Assembly: GCA_028673005.1 (NCBI GenBank)
Contig: CM054116.1
Location: 100,480,207 to 100,544,206 of the forward strand
DNA: 64,000 bases
Reading direction: 5' to 3'
Origin: Tanypteryx hageni
Lineage: Eukaryota > Arthropoda > Insecta > Odonata > Petaluridae
Below the pieces are notes generated by a model. That model did not search any database and had not been told where the DNA came from. It worked only from the letters and a program-made list of their open reading frames with translations. Position numbers and translations under genes: made by a program. Positions 1-15,900 of this stretch are shown one piece after another; position 1 is the stretch's first letter, and every line of letters begins with the position of its first letter.

Positions 1-96
1 CACCAGGTTTGTTATTAAATTTAAATAAATCAGGTCATCTCTTAATTATTTTGAAGCCATAGTTTAAATTTTCTTTATAATTTATCTATTCAAAAG

Positions 97-809
97 ACCG
101 CATTTACCTGAATCCTAGACGGCCTAGAATCTTTTGCAGACTGTCAAAACAGAAAAAAGATTTTATGACCTAATTTCTCACTGACTGTATTTGGTGTATA
201 TTTTGAACACACATATTCAGTATAGGTATATAAGTTCATTCATTAATTGAAATAGTTTGTTACAATTTTTTCTGAAATAAAAAAGAATTTTAAAAATGTA
301 TTTTTTTAATTAAGACTTTATTAATTGAATTCCGGATAGTAAGTTTGCAATGAAAAATACAATTCTTTTATCTTGTTTCATTTGGTTAAAAAACATTGAT
401 TAAACATAACAATACTTCCTATGGTTCTATGACAACTTGTTGCGGTCATTTTGTCGCGCATCAATTCGTAGTGGTTGGTTAGTTCCTCAATTCATCTCTC
501 GACAAATTTGTTATGGTATCTCGCCTTCCAATTTGTCTCGTGACGAATGTCTAGCGATGAATTTGTCACACGACAAATTTGTCTAGCATTGAATTGACGC
601 ACGATGAGTTTGTCAAGCGATGTATTGATGTGCAACGAGTTGATCGTGTGACGAATTCATGTGCCAAGAATTGAAGTGCAGTGAATTGATGCACGATCAA
701 TTGGCTGTTATGTATTGATGGGTTCGTACTTGAATTTAAGATAACCCTTGATTTTTGCAAGCTGAAATTTGGATAAAAAAATCTTGTCTTGGATTCGGGT
801 AAATACGGT
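97..809. mobile_element. Non-autonomous Tigger-like element (family A, copy 1)
   Basis: The ends are imperfect inverted repeats: left ACCGCATTTACCTGAATCC, right GGATTCGGGTAAATACGGT. A second copy with the same ends and long stretches of the same interior lies at 28136-28955. The interior holds no convincing gene; the open frames within it are made of short repeated words such as CAATTCGT and GACAAATT. Confidence 0.75.
560..720. repeat. Degenerate short tandem words inside family A copy 1
   Basis: A run of irregular repeats of GAATTGATGCACGA and GACAAATTTGTC type, partly palindromic. A similar run sits in the second copy at 28480-28860, so it is a property of the element. Confidence 0.5.
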
Positions 810-988
810 ATTTACATTTCCTCCTATCTATTAAAGACATCATTTGACTTCACATACTGAAATTATTGTACATTCTGTAATCATTTGTTGTAATTATTTA
901 CTTATGATTATTAATATTATTTATAATAAGGAAATTTATGTTTATAAAAATAGCAACTGAGTAATGCTGCAATTAATTGATTCCTTAG

Positions 989-3900
989 ATGATCTATGGA
1001 CTTAGCCTTCAAGCCTCAGCTCTGGAGAAAGTGCTGATCCTGGCAAAGAACAACATGTTGCCTAGGCTCACTGGGACCAATCCTACCCCATTAGATCATT
1101 TGGTTTTGAGATTAGTTTGCTTTCCAACAGTTGGACCTGAGCAGCCATCTCTCTGTAGCTTAGCTAAGATCTGTGTTGCTGCCAACATAGTGGATCTTTT
1201 GGGAAATACGTTTGATGCTCATGGTATATCTTCTGCTGAGAAAGAAAGATATCTAAATAAGCAGGCTTTGAGGTGAGCAAAATGTTTCTTGGAGTTTTAC
1301 TTCTATAAAAGTAACTCGATGGATTTTTGTTATGCTTTTGATACAGATTTTGGATCATCAAACTGATTTTATTAAAAAAACTATTGCTTTTATTTTAATA
1401 ACTAAGGAGTCAAAATATATGACATGGAATACCCATAAGGAAATATGCTCCAAATTTACTTATTAAAGAATTAGCCAAAGGTTTGAAACTGTTCTTGTGT
1501 CCATTAGTAAGCAAAACAATGAAGTCTGTACAAGTATTACACATATTTTGGGAAAGTGACAATTTTGAAGCCCAAGTTATTATTTCTTTCGGATGATTTT
1601 GTTTTAAAAAGATGACTTCCTTTCAAGTTTGTCATTTAGTAAGCATCTTTTGCTAAAGCCATTTTTATTTATCATGTTTATAAAAGATTTGTGTTATTTT
1701 TGAGTGCTAGTATGTAACTTCTTGAGAATATGCAGCCAAAAAAGCATTCAGTAAACAATTTAAGTCATGTTTTTCACACACAGCAGTCAGATTTATGGTA
1801 GTTTAAGATAGTTAAAATGATTGAATGCTTACATGATATACATATTTGGCTATGTAACACTATTGTGATTGCCTCTGAAAAAATTAGGCTTGATAGTTTA
1901 TTTTGTTATGAAATGCTTGAACTGAACTTTTAAAAATATTTTCAGGCTTATGATGGTTGGATTGGAGGAAGTGAAGAATGAGTTAGCTGTCCGTAAAGAA
2001 ATTGGTCAAGGTCAGAAAACTTGGGATGCTCTGATGACTGTGCTGTGGAGTCTGGCCAAGGCTTGGAAAAAAGATCAGGAGATGTGTAGGCAGCGTAAAG
2101 TTGAAGAGGAAAGTCTTTTCACAACAAGGTGAAATATTTGTTACACATGCATGTATATGTATGTGGTGTTTGCTCTACAAATGGTGCTACTTAAGCTTAA
2201 ATTTCAATTATTGTATCTTTCACAGAAGTGCATTTGGACACCATGAAAACAATTAAACAAAAAATTACTTTGGCACATATTCACCCCACTACAGATTCCT
2301 TGCTACATTAAATATAATAATAATAATGTGCATTTACTTGAGTACAATATTTAGACTCTTGTCATTTTTATATCTAATCCAGAATGATGAAATAATACAT
2401 TTTAAATATAGTTGATGCCTTAGTAGAAGGGTGGTTACTGTATCTGGCTTCCAATGGCAGGGTTGTGGGTTCGAATCCTGGAGGGAGGACATGGTTGTAT
2501 GTAATTGTGTTTGTTATCATTATTATCCTCATTGTATAAGGGTGGTAATGGCTGTTGAATAATAAGCCTATGAAATGTCTTCTGGTAGGTGTGCTAATCG
2601 ACCTGGTGAAGATGACGACAACATCGATCCTGCAGCTATAGCTTCGACATTTCCCACTTACAAAGAGGATTTTGAAGATCTTCTATTGGTCTCCTCTTTG
2701 GATGATGATAACTTGCATCAAGCGCAAAGTATGAAAGGAGAAGATTCTTTAGAGAAAATTTACTGTATCAGTGAAGAAAATGTGGTTCATATTGCAGAGC
2801 TGCATTCAAACATTGTAACTTCTCTTACATTCTCCAATTGGATTTTGCCCAACAGCAATGCAGTGTTAGAATTAAGGGAGGATGTAGATTATTTAGAACC
2901 ACTGCTTGAAAGGTATGTCTAAACTCAGTTCACTCTTGAATCCGTAGAATAGATAAATGGACTCTACATCATTGATGAGATTCATTTCAATTATGGAGCA
3001 GAGGAGGCTACCAGAAAGAGAACCTATTAGAATTTATGATCATATTAGAAAAATAATTGCTGTGATTATTATCACTTTTAAAAATATTTTGTATATCATT
3101 TTGCAGGTACAGTGTATTTTCTCATCTTGTGAACTGCTATGGCAAGGCCCTGACCTCTGACATTGATATAGCATTGTACCCAAGTCTTACTCTACTGAGT
3201 GCCATTGCTTTACAGGTTGGTAAATTCCAATAATTTTATTTATTTAAACTCGTAAAATTATTACAAATGAAATTTTCAGTATTTTTTAAAATATTTACTG
3301 GTGAATATAATGATGATACTTAGTTTATTCAATTAAAAACTAGCTTTATACTTGCTGAAACAATATTCATTTACTGTTATTTCTTCAATTGTCTTAAATG
3401 GCAAATTAAATCTAAAACATACCTAGAATAAATTAATAGAAGTACAACCATTCCCCAACTAACATGAATTCTACCAACATGATTTCGGTTTAAGGTGATT
3501 TTTAAAGTAGTGCTGGTTTTCGACTAACATGACTGGTCATTCAGTTTAACACAATTTCTCCACAGCTTCTCTAAGATCATGAAAAAGGTCTAGAAAGCTG
3601 TAATGGAAACAAACATTAGCCCTGCTCTTCATTGTGGATGACAGTGAGCCCATTATTGTAACATCTGATTCAAAGGATGAATTTGTCAATTTCTATGAGT
3701 TTGGTGCAGAAGGCAAGGGATTTAATGGTTTTTAAACTGCAACGTAGAAAAATACCATTCTTGATTGTTTTTAAAATTTCCTTTGACCATTGTTGTAATT
3801 TTCTATAGATTGTATGTTGTTATCTTTTGAAAAATTATTTCATGTATTAAAACAAAAATATTTAATTCTTAGTTATTTGTTGTTTAAAATCATAATTTTA

Positions 3901-6900
3901 CAAATCTTCTAAGTAACATCTGCTAAATAAATGGTGAACAGTTGAACAGCTGATTCAAAATGGCAGTCATCTACATAGAAAAATATGCTGGAGTTTATAG
4001 TTCACATTATATTGGTGGTGGGAGAAAGAAACTGAGAAAGTTATATTGCTAGAGCAAAAACTAGATTTACTTAAGCACTATGAGAACAATGAACAAACAC
4101 GTCATATCGTTCATCATAAAGGTCTTAACGATGCTACTAACAATTCACATTATCATCATTTCTTTTCTGTAAAAATGAGGGTATATGTATGAAATATACA
4201 TAAAGAATTAAAAGCATAAAGCATTAACCAAAGTATAGTCATAATAAAGGAATAAAATTAAAAAGATATCAATTAGGTTAGGATGCTGGAATGCATACCA
4301 ATCTATTTACATTATTTCTTATGAGAAATTCGTGTCCGACTAACACAATTTCACCTTACACGAAATATTTTAAGAATGCATCTATCGTGTTAGTCAGGGA
4401 CTGGGTGTACTAATATTTGCATTAAGAATTTTTTGATAGTGAAAACTTGATGTAATCATTTCACCAAAAAGGTATTTTTTTATTATGAAAATAATCAATT
4501 CATCTTGGTGTATTGTTTCATTGAATTTATTTTTAAAGTTTAGCCACTTATAATTTTAGATTACCAAACTTTATTAACAGGAAGCATCTGGTCTTAATGA
4601 TAATGCAGACAGCAGAAAATTACCCTATCCAAGAAACAAACTGAGGCAGAATAAAAAGTTTACTCAAACAGGCAGTAAGGAACACCCAGACTTCTATCAT
4701 GATCCTTGGCAAGAAGAGTCAATTCGGTGCTTCCCTATATTGAAGGGGCTGAAGACTGAAGTTCAGAAGTTGATGATAAGTTGGCCTGAGCACCCTGTTC
4801 TTTCTCAGGTGGACATAAGTTACAACTTATTAATAGTGAATTATTAGTAAATGATTTTATATGCATTATAAATGATAACTAGGGGCTTCACCTCGTGCCT
4901 TTGGTAGATCTGTCCCACTTGATGGCTTCCCTATTAATGTTACTTTTTATATCTAAGGGATTTAGGAAACACTTGCTATTATTTTAGCTGATTTGACCAA
5001 AATTTTTGAGGGATTAAGCCATTAAATTCTTAAAAAGAAACTGAATTTGGACTGGATCATAATTACTGTATTTACCTGATTGTAAGCCGACCCCCGTTTT
5101 TACTGATCCCAAAAAATCAATACCACTGATTGACTATTTACTCTGTCAGATAAATGACCCTTCTGCATAGCATACGTGGGTGAATATTGCAGTTAGACAT
5201 GCAGACATTTCTCACATAATGACATAGATTTATTCCATGGAAAACCATGGTTTTTTTGAAAAATCAAACTAGGAAGGCTGAGGCTACATGTCGCGAATGA
5301 TATGCGCAATGATTGGCCTCAGCATCACCACCACAAATTGAGATTGCTGCAAGAGTGGAATAGTCACAATATTGTGACACCATAGCCGTAGTTGTTAAAA
5401 AATGGAAAACTTAATATATCCATGCCGTTTAAATGAAAATTCTATTTTTTAACATAGAGAAGGAGAAAATTTCTGAACTTGGCCAGGAATTTAACCCATG
5501 TCTCCCACTTCCTCGGCAGGTGCTTTAAACCAATTAAGATACCAAGCCAGTATGATTCCCTTCTCTTGAGTTGGATTAGTAGCTTTGTTGATAAAAGCAT
5601 CTGCCTGGAAAGTGGAAGATCCGAGTATGATTCCCTGTCAAATTCTGAGTTTTTCTCTTTCTCTATTTGGAAATTAACATTCAGCATGTTGTACTCATGT
5701 GTGAAAGCTTCATTTTCTTACATTCCATCTTGTAATGATGTTTTATTGAAAGAGGTAATTCAAGATTGGTATTTTCAAATGTTTTACCTTTTAAACAAGA
5801 GATATTGAAAACTGCATTTACCATTAATTTTTATTGAATATTCGGGTGATCTTATTAGTTTCAGTTGTTCTGAAAGGCTTTTTTTCTATCATCTCAAGGT
5901 ATGCGTTGTAGTGGACAGAATCTTGAATTTTCCACCAACCAGTCCTCTAGCTCGCTTTGTCACCGGTTTAGAGTTGACTCTGACAAAAGCACAGGAATGG
6001 GAAGTAAATGCTCACTCTGGTATAAGCTTGCGTGACCAACTCTCTCTGCTTACTAATCAGATTATTGAATGGAGGCGACTCGAGCTAAACTGTTGGAAGG
6101 ACTGCCTCAATAGATCTACAGAAAGGTAAGAATAGAAACATAGGATTATAAGTCATACTGAAATATTCTACAGTACTTTGAGGAAATACATCAGAACTGT
6201 AGGAAATTACCTTGTGTGCATATTGTAAATGTCATAAGGTCCTAAAACTAAGAAAATCGATAGTTTTTATATCAATTACTCTATTATTCTATGGAAAAAT
6301 AAAATTGGTATTCTCTGACATTTATTGAGTATAAATTCAGTTTATCATTTTCTATGTGAAAAATATTATTTGATGTCGATTTTTTAAAAGAATGATGCAA
6401 TAATTAATAATCCTTCCATCCAACTGAAAGCTGAATATATTGTAAACTTAATACTATCTTTTTGCATAGTTACTTGTACTTCAGTAAAGAACTTAAATGG
6501 CAGAATTATAAATGAGTTGATGGCTAGAATTTTGGAATTTTTAATGTATTTAAATGAAAATTTTCAGGGTTAAGGCTCGTGCATCAAAGTGGTGGTTTCA
6601 TCTCTTTTGGCTTGTTCACACATACGTGAAGCCTGAAGAGGATGTCACAGCTGGTGGTCATGAAGAGGGGTTCAAGGCAACTGAACCTAAGGATCTGCTA
6701 GCATTATTAAAGCAATTTATGGAGGATTCTTCGCTTGGAGAGTTTGAAACAAGGCTTGAACTGTTGTATGTCTTCCATTGCCATGCTTTGCACTTGGTGC
6801 CATCTTACAGACAGCGTAAGTGCTCATTGGGAAAAACTGTGTGTGTGTGTTAGATGGCGAAGCAGTCTGGTGAAAAACTGTAATGAGTAGTTTTTATATC

Positions 6901-9900
6901 CTTTTTTAAATTTTTTCAGTGGAAAATTTTTTTATCTTTTGATATTCAGTAAATTTTCTCTTTGGTAATTTTATACTAATTTTGCAATTATTGTGCCATA
7001 AATTTTTCTTATTTACAGTTATATTTAAGTTATTACCTTTATAATTTTTGTTGTTGAAATGAATGTAATAAAAGGGATAATTAATGTCTTTATCATAAAT
7101 ATTTTTTCCCAGGTGATTTGCTAAGTATACTATGGAATGTGCACAGCTTTTACTCACAGTTCCAAACCCAAGTTGATAATTATTTACAAAAACTTAGAAA
7201 ACCAATTGAGAAGAAGCTGAAAGACTTTGTAAAAATTGCACGCTGGAATGACATAAGTTATTGGTCTGTCAAAGAGACCATTTTTAAAATCCATCGCACA
7301 CTTCATAAGCATATAAGAGAGTTTGAGGTGAGATACCAGTGCTTTTCTCTTTGAGGTTTTTGTAATAATTGTAAATAAATTTAGTAATTTTCTATCAATC
7401 CAAGACTGGTTACCTAAGGAAACATAGCCTTATTAAATGGTTGTGTCTCTGTGTGCATGCACATGTGTGTCCATCACCCACTTACAACTTTTGCCTCAAT
7501 GGACCGATTTTCATGAAACTTAGTATGAGTCTCGTGCTGCCAGATACCTCTGGGCCATATTTTATTTGGCAATAATTAAAATCCTGAGCTTGATTCCAGT
7601 TACATGCTTTCCTTATTTGAGTTACATAGGAAGTCTCAAATCCATAGCACAGAGATTTTTTTCTTTGGTATTTCAAAATATCTTAGAATTGTGATATTAG
7701 AGCTGTGTTTGTACTGTTCTTAAGGGAACAAAGAATTTTGATAACCGATCGTATTTCCTTCAATTTCTAGTTGATAGAGTTTTTGGCATTTTAAATTGCA
7801 TGTTATTGGAGTGTTGCCATGGAGACAATTATTGCCAAACTTGGTTTGAGCATTGACAAGTGCACAAATGGGCTATTTTCCACTTTACTATACTACAGCC
7901 ACAGGCTGTTGATCCAAGTGCATGCAAAGTTCTTTATGACGTGAAATTATGAAGCAAAAATAAAAGTCACTGCTGTTGCAAATTTGGAACATGCTTCAAT
8001 TATTTTACTGCAAATAGTATATAAAATGAAATAAAAAAATGTAAAATAAAATTTAAAATAAAATATGAAATAAAATTTAAAATAAAATGGCATTGATGTC
8101 ATGGAAATTCCTTGGAATGACTAATACATACTGAAACATTTTCTATCAATATGAGTAATTAATTTGACATGTCAAAGTTTGGAAACCAGTCCTGGGCTGA
8201 ACTTCTTGTTTTTTCATGAAATATTTTCAGTGTAATTTGGTGATAGAGACTTCAGCTCATAATACAAATCTTATTTAGCTTCAAATTGATCTTGATCAAA
8301 GAATCCTTATCATTACTCTGTAGGAGTGAAAAAAGTGCATTACCAGTTATTTCCATTTAAAATAAATGTGCTTGTAGTTTCTTCAGAATTTGGATATGCA
8401 ATACAAAGTAATAATTTGTTGACCAGTGATTGCTGTTGTCTTATTTTCTTATTCTTTTATTTTTAATCACCTATAATATTATGCAATGTAAAAGTCATCT
8501 TCATACATTTTTCATTACTGTTTAATACCTTAGTGTTTTAATCCACAATATATTTTTTCAAACATTTTTACATTGAAGCTCTATTTATCAAAATTTTAAT
8601 AAGCTTGTCACTTGAATTTCACTATTTTGATCCAAGATTTCAAATACACCCATCCCTCGGTTTACGAACGTAATTTGTTCCTCAAAAACCATTCGTAATG
8701 AGAAAATTCCTAAATCAAAAACCCTATTTCCATTAATTTTATGAGAAAGGTTACGATTGTTTCCTGAGCTCAAAAAAATCACCCATTTATAATAAAATTT
8801 CAAATATTTATTTTTTATTTATCATAAAATCACTCAAGCAAACATTATTACAGTAGTTTGTGCAAGTTTTCATTAACAACTTAATTTATAAACTTTATAA
8901 AAGTTATGGTAATGAAGATGAATTGCTGTCATAAACTTCTATCGGATCGTCGACGTCTTCATCTTCTGAAATTGCAGAACTTGAAATTCCTGAGGTTGAT
9001 GGTTGAGTTTGAAAAGATGAAGAAGTTGATGGATGAAAAAATGAGGGAATAGAAGTTTGTTTTGCTTCTTGTTTCTTAGAATCATAGAACTCACGATAAC
9101 ATTGAATTGCTTCATCAATGCGAGTTTTACATTGCCTACTCCTTTCCAGATTTGGGTCATTCTCATCCAAAATTGTAGTAACAGCATCAACAGCTGCAAA
9201 GAGCTCCAACTTCTTCATGTCAAATGTTTTTGGTGGCATCTCATCCTCTTCCTGGGACAAATGTGCATCGAGTTGAATCAATTCGTCATTGGTTAGCTCT
9301 TCACTGTGCAATTGTAACAAATCTTCCACATCATTGTTGTCTACTCCTTCAAAATCTATTTTATTTGACAGATCCACGATGTCCTTTCAAATGTTTTTTA
9401 CGGTCACCTCAACACCTTCAAAATCATGAACATAATTGGGCGATAGCTTCTTCCAAACTCCATTCATAGTTTTCCTTGGTACTTTATCCCATGCTGTTCC
9501 AATGTTTTCGATTGCCATTTTTATGTTGTATTGCTTCCATAACTCTTTCACTGTTGCGGTTTTGGAGAGTCTCTTCCCTTCTTCTTCCCTGTCCTTACTA
9601 ATGACTCACCCGCACGGAATGTGTAAACATACGTACAACCAGTAAACCTCACGGCCTTCCTTCCCTGCTCTCTCTCTCATTCTTCCGCTTTGCTCCCAAT
9701 CTCTCCACTGCTCCAAGTAAATCCTCAGAGTGGTCCCTTGCCCATCCCTTGTTTAGTGAAATATATGAATTTCTCTTCTGCGCCATGATATAGCGCGTCT
9801 TTGGTTTACGAAAATGTTCTTTGTAAAATCGAAAAATAGGTATAAATATCTGTTCTTTGTAAAATCGAAAATTTGTAAGTCGAGCGTTCGTAAACCGAGG

Positions 9901-12900
9901 GATGGGTGTGTATAGCCTTGGCCACGTACTGAATGCCAGCTCATTTAATGAGGCTCTGTTAATACTTCAATTTCAATGTAAGTTAGTAAAAGAGATGATG
10001 TGAGCATAATGCCTGCATCGAACCAGAGATACTAAACAATCACTGTCATGCATTTTTTAAAATCTATTATTATTGTTATTGATCTGAGACTCCTAATGCA
10101 GCTGTTTTATTATGTGCCATCTTTAATAATTATTTTTTTGTGAAAGTGCCATAATTCCATTTGCCTCAAATGTTGTTTAAAAAATTTTTGTTTGAGTTAA
10201 ATTGCATGGGTAATTCAGCAGATATGAATTTTATTCCCAAACAAAGTCATCAGAATATCCATTGTCACATGATATGTCCTACCATGATTTGTTGCTTCAA
10301 AAAATATTTTAGGTATGTTAAATGTTATGAAGAGACAGTTGCCATAATTTACATGAAACCATAAGACTAATTTTCTTGCAGAAAATTCTTGAGCTGCCTG
10401 TGAGCTCTGCTTTGACACAGCCTAAAGAGAAGGAAAATGCTGAAGAAGGTCTGTGGGACAAAGATAATCTAGACTCTGCAATATATCAGAAAGAACAAGA
10501 TAGTGTGTCCATTGTTAAGCCAACCTATTATATATCCCATCAAAAGGTATTTAAAATAATTAATCTTTTAAAAATGAATTTACTTTAAAATGCAGATATA
10601 TTATTGTTGGCTTGTTATTGTTGTTATATATTTTTAATTATTGTATTCCATAAATGTCCATTTCTCTTTTATGTACTCAGTGTGTATACTGTATTTACCT
10701 GAAAATAAGATTACTATCAACCTAAGATCTTCCTATTTATAAAAAAATGTTAAAACCAGTGCTGATGATGCCTATCTTTGGGTCTGCAAAAACTTTTCCA
10801 TGTAAATGTATTTCTGTTATTCCGTTAACACTTTTGCAAATTCCACATTCACTTCATTGATGCTAAATTGTTGTGCTGTAATTCCTTAATGTAAAAAGAT
10901 TGATTCAGTTAGAGTTATTTCATATTATGTGCCTATAATAATACTCATGATTTTTCAAATACTTGCTTAGGTAAAAAAATGCTTGTCTTATATTCAGGTA
11001 AATACTGTACAGTAGTCCCTCACCAACTCTAGTTTTGAGTATCTGTGGTTAAAAAATTTACCTGCTTTTGTCAACTGCGGTATCAAGTTTTCAGTGGCCA
11101 CATCTTTCTGCACAGCCTTGTCTGTTTTTAATAATATTAAAATGTATGTTATTGAAGAAGCTACATACTAACCAGTCTTTACCAGAATGAGACACAGGAA
11201 AGAAGACTTTTAACTCCCGATTAGGCTATGGGTTAGTCAGGGGGGATTTTATGGAATAATTGGTTTCACCAGTGTTCTTTGAAGCATAGGGCCATGTGGT
11301 CTGCGTCAGTAGGGGCTGCTCTGCTGTCATATTACATATTAATGTACAGTACTTCTTTGTACTATAAATATATTTTCTTAAATGTTTCTATGTAATAAAC
11401 ATGTTTTTAACATTGAAGTGCACATTATAGAACTTTAAGTATATCTCAACCATCACTCCTAACCTCCAATTTTCCATATTCCCTGGCCCTCACCAACTGC
11501 AGTTTTGCCCAACCGCAGGTTGAGTTGGAAACGTAACCCCTGCAGTTGGGAAGGGACTACTCTACTTCACTTCTCTGCATTTCAATCTCATTTCTTAAAT
11601 TCAGAGACTAAATTTGTTTGGTGTGACTTTGCACTCATATTTATTTTTAGAATCATCTTCTCCTTTTGGGTAAATCAAGTTTTCTTGTTTATTAATAGTT
11701 GCTGCATGGAAATAAAGCACCACAGATTGCATCAAATTCACTAATTAGTCAATCTGGGACCTATTTCAATCGTGCCCGTCAGTTATGCAAAGAAATAATG
11801 GAATCATTTAAGTACTCTGAACTTATTCATGCTGTAGAAAATATGACAGTAGACATGATTGATACAGCTTCTCATCTGAGTTCCCTTCAGGTAAGTACAC
11901 ATTTATATTTTGAATGTTCCTTGTGTACTATGATAATTTAATTACCTTAATTGACATTGATTGATCTGATAAAATGCAAGATGTATATATGGTTATTGTG
12001 TTAAAAAATGTAATGCTTTAATTCTTGTTAATTTATCATCTGATGATATTCTGAGTATTGCTCGAGTAATTTAATTTAACTGGGAAAGGTGATTTTTGGA
12101 AATGATAGAAGTATCATTTTTACTCATTTCATTTACTTAAGCATTCATTTGAATTTTCAGGTTCCGGCTGGACTCACTAAGGAGAAACAACGATCAGCTG
12201 CTAAAAACATAATCCAACGCAAGAGACGAGCCTTAGCTGATCTTTTCCGAGCCCTGTCTCGACTGGGCTTGTCTTATCGCACAGGTCTAGTAATATCAGA
12301 GACACTAAGTTCCACGCAGAGTTTATCAGCATCCTTGGATATGTTTCTGATGCCTCCATTAGATCTCAATGCTGCATTTAACCAGTTAAAATCCAGGTAA
12401 CTTATAAATGTAGACAAACTTCAATTTTTATTTGAAGGACAAATATATGTGATCAGTGAGAATCAAGCTCAAGGTCTTATCCATTCCAAATATTTTGTTA
12501 TTTCAGAAAAGCTGATAACTATCTGCTAAAATCATGGGATGGATGTGAGAGGTACTTTGTACGTTCCATGGCACGCTTGGCACATCTCAATACGTTACTC
12601 GCTATGTCTCCATCGAAGGATTTGGGTCCTCCTTCAATTGAGAGATGTCGTGGATTTACAGCCCATTTAATGGTAATGATTTATATGTTGATGATAATAT
12701 TTGCATTTTTAATGGCAGTTATTTTGGTGCTTTGTTTAAATATTCTCAACTTTTTTCCATTATGGTAAATATTCTCACATTTTATACATACTGTAGCATT
12801 TTAAGTTTGTATTCAAATGTCTCCATATTTTACCTTTTAGGATTAGTATTTGTAATTGTAATGAAGACAAATTTTTTTAAACATTTCTGTTTGTATTAAC

Positions 12901-15900
12901 ATTGTCATTAGCACTAAATAATATTGTTTCTGATTTATTCCAGCACATAGCAAAAAAACAGAAGGAACACCTGATCAGTTCAAGCAATCATCTAGTCACA
13001 CTTAGAAAGCAGTTATCATATCTCTCCTCCTTGGGGAAAAGTGACGGTATCCTTTCAGTTCCAACTCAAGACATAATGAGAGGTTTGGTTGTAAGTGTTA
13101 GAGATTTCTGTCACAGTCTTGCCATTGGTTGCAATAAATAATAGAAAGTATGTATTGGAATATTTTAAAAATAATTGTTTTTAAGCTTTAACCCTCTGTA
13201 AATTTTGTATGTTAACTCTAGTCATCAAGAAATATTAAATTATATGATAGGAAAGTTTTGTTATTTTTTTATACTTTAAGTCCAGTTTTTTATTGTTGCC
13301 TATTCTATAGACTAATTTTACTTAACCTTTAAATGTTGGATTTATTTTGGGCTATTTTTGTTCATTTTATGGAAAAATCATGTATCTCATGAATTACTGG
13401 TACTAAAATGTTCAAATAAAAACCATTTTATTGTAAAAATATTGAATAATTGCATACTTCTGTATTGTAGGGGAAAGAAACATGTTGAAAAAATATTATA
13501 AAAAATATTCATCCATGAGCTATTGCATTTTTTGTGCCCATATGGGCACATTTGGCATTTAAAGGTTAATAATGAATTTTATATACTCATTTCTCAAGTC
13601 TTTTATTTAAAATTAAATATTACAGAAACATCTCTCAGATCTCCTATGCTCCAGTCTCATCTGCCTTGAGCAGACATGGTTGTATCTGCATGCCTGTCCT
13701 TCATCTCCATCCTCAGAAAGTGAAAGTGTGCGAGTTGCTAGACTACCTCTATCAAGTGTCTGTGGTCAGAATGGTCTTGAAGATTCTGTAAAAGGTGATG
13801 AAAAGTGGCAGTGTGCTACCGATGACATAAGAGTGTTAGTTGCTTCCATTTCCCAGTTAAAATCTGAGATTGAGAGATTGAATTTCACATCAGACCTTCC
13901 AATTTCTCCATCCCGCTGGGTTGTAATTGTCAGAGCGATTGAAAGCCTTGAAAAGTTTGCTGATCGGATTAGGAAAGTACGTGCTATAGTGTTTAGAACT
14001 TCATCAAATGCATCTACCCTTCCAAGTGCAGCAGAATCTCTTGATTGGCTAGCAAATGAGATGGTGTCTTTATCAAAGAAGATAGACTTAGAAAACAAAA
14101 AATCTCAGCCTTTAGGAAAGACAGATCTTTCTGAAGAAATCACTCTGCAATCGCAGTTTTCAACACATGCAGAGTCCCTGTTGGAGAAAGTGTTGCTAGT
14201 ATTTCAGTCATTCTTTAAAAAGTATAGTGCAAAAGAGAACAATAGTGAAAACCAAGAGGTTGAAAAGAAAGTAGCTACTGTAGTAGAGGGGAATGTTGAG
14301 CAAAGTGTAATTGTTTCCAAGGATACTAAATTAGAAGGTGAGGATAAAGATGTGGAGGAAATTGAGGAAGGCCACTTGAGTGAAAAAATAAACAAGTCCA
14401 TTTTCAAGGATGTGGAGATGTTACAACTTGGAGATGTTACATCATCACTTGGAAGACTCATTACCGATCTGAGCAATTTAATGGATAAAGATGGATTTGA
14501 CACAAGAACTTTTGAGTGCAGAAGGTCAGTATGGATCTGATTTATGATAATCTATAATGGTTGTCACAATCTTGTCTATATTTTACATATTGCTGTAAAA
14601 ATGGAGAAAAATTTTATAGTGCGGAATTAATCAAATCTTGCAGAATATTATTTAATTTTTAATGAAAATAATTTGTTGCATTAGTCATAATTAGAAATGT
14701 ATTTATATTATTCACTCTTAACATAATGCTTCTTATCCTACATTTAGGGTGCTCTTATCCTGCCACCCAGCTCTAGATCAGCTTTCTTTGTTGGCTCAGT
14801 TCTTGATAACACAACAAACAATGTCATACCGTACAACCAGTAAGCTTCTCTCTGCCCTCCTTGCCATTTTCTCTGACCTGGCTGCACGTGGGTTCTGCAT
14901 TCCTCGAGGATTAGATGATGATGGCGAAGAAGGAAAGGATAATGGTCCAGGAAGGGGTGATAAAAAGCAGGAGGAGAGTGAGGTGGGACTTGGTGATGCG
15001 GAAGATGGTGATGAGAAGGCAAAGGAGGCCTCAGACAAACTGGAGAGCGAGGATCAGCTAGAGGGAGCTCACCAAGAGGGCAAAGAGCCAGATAATAAGG
15101 CAGATAAAGACTTAAAGGTTGGTATTTGCATGTATCAGTCATTTTACTTAAGGAGCTATATGTGATTTCATAGTTTATGAAGTTATCTTTTTTTAGGATA
15201 AATATCCATTCTGTTGTATGAAGTATAGGTTTCATCATTACGTATCTTAAAATAGCTTATTAAATAAAAATCTGATGTGGCCACCCCATGACTTTCTCCA
15301 TATTTGTAATATTTCTAAAAATTCCAAATAGGTTACATAATAATAAATATTTTAAGAAACTGGGAGAAAATTTTAGACTTTGCAAAGAACAGAAATAAAC
15401 TCAAACCATAGCCTTCTGATATTGGATATAGCCACAAAGCTCCAACAATTAAGAAAAGAAAAAGGAGCACTACTAAGACTAACTAAGTGTCAATTGTTAA
15501 CAATAGTCATCAGTAGGTGGTGTGGTGGTGACAGCTAAAAATATAAGATATCTCTTAAACAATGCATTATATGGAAAAATGTTTCAAACAAAGGAAGAAA
15601 ATTACATTTCCTACAACCTTTATTTCAATACATTTATCAAATATTAAAGCAAATATTTCAAATTAACGGATAAGTGACAAGAGTAAACACCCACTTCTGG
15701 CTGACCGATTTTTACCAAAAACTAATCAGTTCTTGTGACTCATAAAAATGTTAAATATAAAATTTCGCATTGACCTGTTTAATAGTATTTGATTTCGAGG
15801 ACCCACAAAAAGCTATTACACAGACATTATCGAGAAAATGGTCAAAATGTGTTCAGGGGACCTCAAAAACGTGTATTTCCGTTGAAATCTCGAAGTCGAT

